From Elusimicrobiota bacterium (GTDB lineage: Bacteria; Elusimicrobiota; Elusimicrobia; Elusimicrobiales; Elusimicrobiaceae), in assembly GCA_031271365.1 (NCBI GenBank), contig JAISVV010000165.1, forward strand, positions 1-6,101: a DNA stretch of 6,101 nt. Direction: 5' to 3'. A program made the translations under genes and the position numbers. Positions 1-3,927 of this stretch are shown piece by piece. The stretch's first letter is position 1. Each line of letters opens with the position of its first letter. The notes beneath the pieces were generated by a model. The model did not search any database, was not told where the DNA came from, and was given only the letters and a program-made list of their open reading frames with translations.

Positions 1-612
1 AAACTGCTTTCCTTTTTGTATTATCTGAACGATTTTGTCTTAATTAATTTTTTGCTGCCGGTTATAACCCCTTTGTGCCTTGTTTTGATATTAATTGATA
101 AATTTAAAACTGCGGTTAAAAGAGAAGATTTTTGGCTTGCCTGCTTTTTTGTCGCCGCGGCTTATGTTACCGCCGCGGTTTTGGTTTTTGTGCCGCTGAG
201 GCCGCCGCGCGTGTTTTACGGCAGCTGCATATTTTCTATTTTGGCTTTTGTGTTTTTAATTAAGCTTATTTTTGAAGAGTACGGCTGTAACCTCTCGCGC
301 CTTCTATGCCCGGCCGCTTTGATGGCCGCCTGCTTTTTAGCGGTGCCGTTTTGTTATTCTTATTTTTCGCTGTACGCCCAAAATGCGCGGCGGGAGCGCA
401 GCATAAGCCGGGCCATAGAGCAAGGCGCGCGGCGGGTGTATCTGCCGGCTTTTTATGTTTTTAAGGGCCCTGCGCAAAACCTTACCATAACGTTTTTTGA
501 CCCTGTGGTGCGCGGTAAATATCTTTCCAAACGCAAAGGAATAGAAACTATAAACGCTTTTAGTCCGGAAGGCTTCCAGCCCGGCGGGAAATATACGGCG
601 CCGGTGATATAA
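1..612 (+). CDS. C-terminal part of a polytopic membrane protein (possibly DUF6056/GtrII-like)
   Basis: The reading frame is open from the first base, so the gene starts outside the window and 203 residues are visible. A TTG at 16 could be read as a start, but it lies within an uninterrupted hydrophobic stretch and I do not believe it. Four hydrophobic segments are visible, at about residues 7-33, 45-66, 71-92 and 100-124. They are followed by a soluble basic tail of about 75 residues containing RRERSISRAIEQGARR and VYLPAF. A PPR motif at the start of the third segment, with a polar C-terminal tail after the last helix, resembles the end of multi-spanning glycosyltransferase-like proteins of the DUF6056 or GtrII type. 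That is family resemblance from memory, not a demonstrated match. No catalytic residues are visible in this part. The gene ends 25 bases before the preferred uppS start; that gap holds a promoter-like box, so it need not be in one operon with uppS. Confidence 0.7.
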   Translation, partial: KLLSFLYYLNDFVLINFLLPVITPLCLVLILIDKFKTAVKREDFWLACFFVAAAYVTAAVLVFVPLRPPRVFYGSCIFSILAFVFLIKLIFEEYGCNLSRLLCPAALMAACFLAVPFCYSYFSLYAQNARRERSISRAIEQGARRVYLPAFYVFKGPAQNLTITFFDPVVRGKYLSKRKGIETINAFSPEGFQPGGKYTAPVI

Positions 613-631
613 GGCAAAGAAAAGGTATAAT
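604..631 (+). promoter_or_regulatory. Putative promoter of uppS (TATAAT at 626-631)
   Basis: A perfect TATAAT lies at 626-631. GTGATA at 604-609 matches four of six positions of TTGACA, with a 16-base spacer. Transcription would be expected to start about seven bases after the box, which is on or next to the ATG at 638, so the message could be leaderless. A competing reading is that AAAGG at 621-625 serves as a Shine-Dalgarno for a TTG start at 632. Confidence 0.5.
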
Positions 632-637
632 TTGTTT

Positions 638-1321
638 ATGCAAAAATTGTCCCCACCGCCTGCCCATGTGGCAATTATTATGGACGGCAACGGCCGCTGG
701 GCCGCCGCCAAAAAACTGCCGCGCGAAGAAGGGCACCGCAAAGGCGCTCAGGTTGTGGAAGCTGTTACCAAAGCCGCGCAAAATGCCGGGGTAAAATATC
801 TTACGCTTTATGCGTTTTCTACGGAAAACTGGCGGCGCTCGCCGGCGGAAATAGCCGCGCTTATGCGGCTTTTGTCGCAAACGCTGGATAAATACCGGGC
901 GCAAAAAGATAACAATGTGCGCCTTATCGTAAGCGGCCGGCGGCGGAAGCTGGGCAAAGCCGTTTTGGCTAAGCTGGACAATGTTATAAACGCAACCGCA
1001 AAAAACAAAGGCCTTACGCTTAATTTAGCCCTAAACTACGGCGGCCGGCAGGAAATTGTTGACGCGGCCAATAAACTGCTTACCCTGGGTAAAACAAAGA
1101 TAGCCGAGGCCGATATCTCCAAAAATCTATACAATAACCTGCCCGCGCCGGATTTAATAATACGCACTTCCGGCGAGCAAAGGCTTTCTAACTTTTTGTT
1201 ATGGCAGGCCGCCTACAGCGAGCTGTACTTTACCCCCGTCCTATGGCCGGATTTTGACGAGGACGCTTTTACCGCCGCTCTTAAAGATTACGCCCGCCGC
1301 CAGCGCCGCTTCGGCAAATAA
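638..1321 (+). CDS. uppS: Undecaprenyl-diphosphate synthase (cis-prenyltransferase)
   Basis: Soluble or membrane-associated enzyme that adds eight isopentenyl units in cis configuration to farnesyl diphosphate, making the C55 carrier precursor for peptidoglycan and surface glycans. All family boxes are present in the 227 residues: MDGNGRW at 15-21 with catalytic Asp16; Arg29 and His33; YAFSTENW at 58-65 with Arg67; ALNYGGRQEI at 131-140; the diphosphate-binding IRTSGEQRLSNF stretch at 175-186 with Arg176 and Arg182; Glu195; and WPDF at 203-206. Length is slightly below the usual 230-255. The family usually has a Gly-Asp after the central strand (RIIGD in E. coli); here it reads VSGRRR (98-103), a divergence outside the catalytic set. 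I chose ATG 638 over TTG 632 because it gives a normal short N-terminus. No good Shine-Dalgarno precedes the ATG; AGG at 623-625 is twelve bases away. Confidence 0.96.
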   Translation: MQKLSPPPAHVAIIMDGNGRWAAAKKLPREEGHRKGAQVVEAVTKAAQNAGVKYLTLYAFSTENWRRSPAEIAALMRLLSQTLDKYRAQKDNNVRLIVSGRRRKLGKAVLAKLDNVINATAKNKGLTLNLALNYGGRQEIVDAANKLLTLGKTKIAEADISKNLYNNLPAPDLIIRTSGEQRLSNFLLWQAAYSELYFTPVLWPDFDEDAFTAALKDYARRQRRFGK

Positions 1322-1332
1322 ACGGCGGAGGC

Positions 1333-1358
1333 GGGCGCCGCGGCGCCCCAAACGGGGC
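1333..1358. repeat. Nested inverted repeats in the uppS-cdsA spacer
   Basis: GGGCGCCG at 1333-1340 is followed directly by its reverse complement at 1341-1348, a perfect 16-bp palindrome. GCCCC at 1345-1349 can instead pair with GGGGC at 1354-1358 across AAAC, and GCGGGC at 1331-1336 is complementary to GCCCGC at 1363-1368. These pairings are mutually exclusive in part. No T-tract follows any of them, so this is not a standard intrinsic terminator. Confidence 0.6.
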
Positions 1359-1392
1359 ATTAGCCCGCGCCCCCCTCCCAGGATAAAAGATG

Positions 1393-1398
1393 TATAAT
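1393..1398 (+). promoter_or_regulatory. TATAAT box immediately upstream of cdsA
   Basis: A perfect TATAAT lies eight bases before the ATG at 1407. No recognisable -35 element exists at the right distance, where the sequence is a run of C. The spacing puts the expected transcription start at about 1405-1407, suggesting a leaderless cdsA message if the box is used. Confidence 0.4.
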
Positions 1399-1406
1399 GT
1401 GTGGGT

Positions 1407-2174
1407 ATGCTATTACCAAGAATATTAACCGCGCTTGTTGGCGCGCCGCTTGTTTTGGCCGCTGTTCATTTTGGCGGCGTCTTTTATACGGCGTTTGTTG
1501 CGGCCGTTATAATCTTCTGCCTGTACGAATACGGCCTTATTCTGCTTACGGGCGGCAAGGGCGTTAACCGCCTGTCTTTAATCATTTTTGGCGCGCTGAT
1601 GCTTATTGCCGCGCTTGCCGCCCGGGCGCCTGTGCCGGCCGGTTTAAACCTGCCCGATAATCTGCCGGGCTTTTTTATCGCGCTTTCCTTAGCCGGCGTG
1701 TTTTTGCTGGAGATTTTAAGCCCCAAACGCTCCTTAGAGCGCGTGGCAAACACCTTTTTGGGCGTTATGCTTATACCCTGGGCTTTGGCGCATTTAATCA
1801 GCATACGCCTGATAGAGCCTTACGGCGAATATTTTACCTATATCCTCTTTATCTCTGTATGGGTAAACGATATCGCGGCATATTTTGTCGGCACTAAACT
1901 GGGGCGGCACCGCCTGAATAAAGAAGTCAGCCCCAAAAAAAGCTGGGAAGGCGCCGTCGGCGGGCTTATCTTCGGCGTGGCCGCGGCGGTTTTGGGCGCG
2001 GCGATAGTAATTTTGGGCCAGATATCCGATTTGGCCGAATCCTTAATCAAAAGAAGCGCTAACGTAAAGGATTCTTCCGGCGCGCTGCCGGGCCACGGCG
2101 GGTTTTTGGACAGGTTTGACGCCTTCCTGCTTTGCGCGCCGGCCGTGTACTATCTTATTTTATGGATGATATAA
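1407..2174 (+). CDS. cdsA: Phosphatidate cytidylyltransferase (CDP-diglyceride synthase)
   Basis: Integral membrane enzyme that makes CDP-diacylglycerol from CTP and phosphatidic acid, the branch point of phospholipid synthesis. From ATG 1407 it has 255 residues; a GTG at 1401 would add two. Hydrophobic segments lie at about 4-24, 25-46, 56-74, 88-105, 113-133, 142-162, 183-206 and 237-255. Diagnostic motifs are the NDIAAYFVG segment with Asp155, SPKKSWEG at 175-182, and the C-terminal family signature at 212-238 with SLIKR, KD at 221-222, PGHGG and DRFD. The protein is short. Between EGAVGG and SDLAES only 19 residues remain, where E. coli CdsA has about 36, so one membrane crossing seems to be missing. 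There is no Shine-Dalgarno; the start sits just after a TATAAT. dxr follows after one base. Confidence 0.93.
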   Translation: MLLPRILTALVGAPLVLAAVHFGGVFYTAFVAAVIIFCLYEYGLILLTGGKGVNRLSLIIFGALMLIAALAARAPVPAGLNLPDNLPGFFIALSLAGVFLLEILSPKRSLERVANTFLGVMLIPWALAHLISIRLIEPYGEYFTYILFISVWVNDIAAYFVGTKLGRHRLNKEVSPKKSWEGAVGGLIFGVAAAVLGAAIVILGQISDLAESLIKRSANVKDSSGALPGHGGFLDRFDAFLLCAPAVYYLILWMI

Positions 2175-2175
2175 A

Positions 2176-3378
2176 ATGCCCGCAAAACAAATCGTTATCT
2201 TGGGCTCTACCGGTTCTATAGGCGTAAGCGCCTTAGACGTTATAGACGCCCTTGGCCCAAACTATCAGGTTTTGGCCGTAACGGGCAATACCAATACGGA
2301 TTTGTTTTTGCGGCAGATAAAAAAATTCCGCCCGCGCTACGCGGCTGTCTACAGCGAAGAAAGTTACCATAAAATTAAAGATTTTATCCCCCCCCACACC
2401 CAGCTTTTAGGGCCGGGGGCGGAATCGTTGGTTTACCTCTCCGTGCTGCCTGCGGCAAATTTGGTTATTAACGGGCTTGTGGGCGCGGCGGGGTTTATGC
2501 CTTTGGTGGCGGCTATCAAGGCCGGTAAAACCATTGCGCTGGCCAATAAAGAGCCTATAGTGATGGCCGGCCGCGCCCTGATGGACGAATGCCGCCGCTG
2601 GAACGCCACTATTATACCGGTTGATTCCGAGCCTTCGGCCGTGTTTCAATCGCTGGAAAATACGGATACTAAAACCTATTTTAAAGCGGCGCAAAATATA
2701 TCTTGCGTATTGTTAACCGCTTCCGGCGGGCCGTTTTACAAAAAGCGCGTTGCGCTTTCAAAGGTTACGCCCGCGCAGGCTTTAAACCACCCGCGCTGGA
2801 AGATGGGCAAAAAAATAACGATAGATTCTTCCACCTTAATGAACAAAGGCTTTGAAGAGATAGAGATTATGCACCTCTTTGCGCTGCCGCTGGAAAAAAT
2901 TAAGATAGTCGTGCACCCGCAGTCTATAGTGCATTCGGCGGTGGAATATTTAGACGGCAGCATTTTGGCCCAAATGTCCAACCCCGATATGCGCCTGCCG
3001 ATACAATACGCCGTCACCTACCCTCAGAGGCAGGCAAGCCCGGTTAAAAAACTTTCTATAAAAGATATCTCGCGCTTAACTTTTGACGAGCCTGATTTAA
3101 AAAAGTTTCCCTGCCTTTCTTTGGCGCTGGAGGCGGCTGAAAAGGGCGGCGGCTACCCTGCCGTGCTAAACGCCGCCGACGAGATAGCCGTTAACGCTTT
3201 TTTAGAAGATAAAATTTTGTTTACCGATATCCACAAAATAGTGCAGGCCGCTTTGTCCGCCTATAAACCCGGGCCGGGCGGCAAGCCCGTGACGCTTACC
3301 GCCGCTGTCGAGATTGACGGCTGGGCGCGCCAAAAAGCGCGCGAGGTTTTGGACAGCCGCTCTTACAGCAAAATCTAA
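2176..3378 (+). CDS. dxr: 1-deoxy-D-xylulose 5-phosphate reductoisomerase
   Basis: Cytosolic, NADPH- and divalent-metal-dependent enzyme that turns DXP into 2-C-methyl-D-erythritol 4-phosphate, the first committed step of the MEP isoprenoid pathway and the target of fosmidomycin. The 400 residues match the usual full length. Visible motifs are the NADPH-binding GSTGSIG at 10-16, LANKE with Lys125, the metal-binding Asp150 and Glu152, TASGGPF, NHPRWKMG with His205 and Trp207 in the flexible loop, MNKGFE with Glu227 as third metal ligand, and HPQSIVHS with His247. One oddity is that residue 153 is Pro, giving DSEPSAVFQ instead of DSEH(N/S)A(I/V)FQ. The ATG is one base after the cdsA stop, pointing to translational coupling; only a weak GGA precedes it. 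In many genomes rseP follows dxr, but here the next gene is convergent and phage-derived. Confidence 0.97.
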   Translation: MPAKQIVILGSTGSIGVSALDVIDALGPNYQVLAVTGNTNTDLFLRQIKKFRPRYAAVYSEESYHKIKDFIPPHTQLLGPGAESLVYLSVLPAANLVINGLVGAAGFMPLVAAIKAGKTIALANKEPIVMAGRALMDECRRWNATIIPVDSEPSAVFQSLENTDTKTYFKAAQNISCVLLTASGGPFYKKRVALSKVTPAQALNHPRWKMGKKITIDSSTLMNKGFEEIEIMHLFALPLEKIKIVVHPQSIVHSAVEYLDGSILAQMSNPDMRLPIQYAVTYPQRQASPVKKLSIKDISRLTFDEPDLKKFPCLSLALEAAEKGGGYPAVLNAADEIAVNAFLEDKILFTDIHKIVQAALSAYKPGPGGKPVTLTAAVEIDGWARQKAREVLDSRSYSKI

Positions 3379-3379
3379 T

Positions 3380-3643
3380 TTATTTACTTACCGCCGCGCG
3401 CAGGCCGAAGAGGCCTAAAGCCTCTGCCGTCAGTAAGGTGGCGGGGTTAAGCGGCAAATCCTTTGCCCAGGCAAACAGCGCGCTAAGGCCTTCTAAATTT
3501 ATAATTTGCTCGATGTAAACCAGCAGGGCTTGCAGTAAAAGCAGCGTTGCGGCCAGATAAGTTTTTTTGCCTTTTAAGAAGGTTTTTGCCTTACCTAAAT
3601 ACGCGCCGGCTTTGTTTATTGCCGCTTGAAGTTTGGATAACAT
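3380..3643 (-). CDS. Small holin-like phage membrane protein
   Basis: An 87-residue protein starting at ATG 3643. The start is fixed by an AGGAG eight bases upstream; the frame stays open further upstream, but that stretch overlaps the preceding gene. Residues 1-27 are lysine-rich and probably amphipathic. Residues 28-48 form a clear transmembrane helix starting in TYLAATLLLLQALL. A weaker hydrophobic segment lies at about 67-84 and the protein ends in GLRAAVSK. Small proteins of this design, with a GKKTY entry into the first helix and a closing GLRAA segment, recur at the end of phage tail modules and are often annotated as holins; that function is inferred from size, topology and position only. 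It is the last gene of the minus-strand cassette, two bases after its upstream neighbour, and its stop is one base from the dxr stop. Confidence 0.8.
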   Translation of the reverse strand: MLSKLQAAINKAGAYLGKAKTFLKGKKTYLAATLLLLQALLVYIEQIINLEGLSALFAWAKDLPLNPATLLTAEALGLFGLRAAVSK

Positions 3644-3645
3644 AA

Positions 3646-3924
3646 TTATTTCTCCTTTCTGTTTAATAAGACGTTTTTGATTTCTTTTAAATCGTCGCGG
3701 ATAAGCGCGGTTTGCACTTCCATGACGCTTTGCTTTTGGGCCAAAGCGGACAGGGAGCTTTCCAGCTTGTTTATGCGCTTTGGCGTGGTAATTGTTGAGG
3801 ACAGCCATAAAGAAAACGACACGGCCGCCGTCAGTATAAAAATTAAATTGCGCAGCAGCGCGGAAAGTTTGGTAATATCCGGCGGCCGCGGTGACGGGGT
3901 TTGCGCGTAACTAAGCTGCTGCAT
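3646..3924 (-). CDS. Small phage protein with one TM helix and a coiled coil
   Basis: A 92-residue protein from ATG 3924, preceded by a strong GGAGG eight bases upstream. Residues 1-19 are polar and proline-rich, residues about 22-43 form one transmembrane helix (LIFILTAAVSFSLWL), and residues about 50-92 are a charged, heptad-like helix likely to form a coiled coil. The arrangement of N-terminal anchor and C-terminal coiled coil resembles Rz-type spanins, and also many uncharacterised small proteins next to holins. I cannot assign a function from sequence. It sits three bases after the tail-hub gene and two bases before the holin-like gene, so the three are almost certainly co-translated. 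No peptidoglycan hydrolase is seen in the window, so a complete lysis cassette is not shown. Confidence 0.78.
   Translation of the reverse strand: MQQLSYAQTPSPRPPDITKLSALLRNLIFILTAAVSFSLWLSSTITTPKRINKLESSLSALAQKQSVMEVQTALIRDDLKEIKNVLLNRKEK
3652..3656 (-). promoter_or_regulatory. Ribosome binding site deciding the start of the holin-like gene
   Basis: On the minus strand AGGAG lies eight bases before ATG 3643. It is embedded in the last codons (K-E) of the preceding gene, which couples translation of the two. It rules out the longer in-frame extension upstream. Confidence 0.85.
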
Positions 3925-3927
3925 GGT

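Noticed and set aside
337..1008. Long minus-strand open frames opposite the membrane protein and uppS
   Set aside because: They are basic, low-complexity translations antiparallel to well-supported coding sequence, with no start signals; a by-product of GC-rich codons.
3325..3342. GCGCGC-CAAAAA-GCGCGC hairpin near the 3' end of dxr
   Set aside because: It is within the dxr coding sequence, is explained by Ala/Arg/Lys codons, and is followed by only four T after a GAGG interruption; not convincing as a terminator.
3409..3425. Hairpin AGAGGC-CTAAA-GCCTCT as a bidirectional terminator for dxr and the phage operon
   Set aside because: The stem is only six pairs, lies inside the coding sequence of the holin-like gene, and has no T-tract in either direction.
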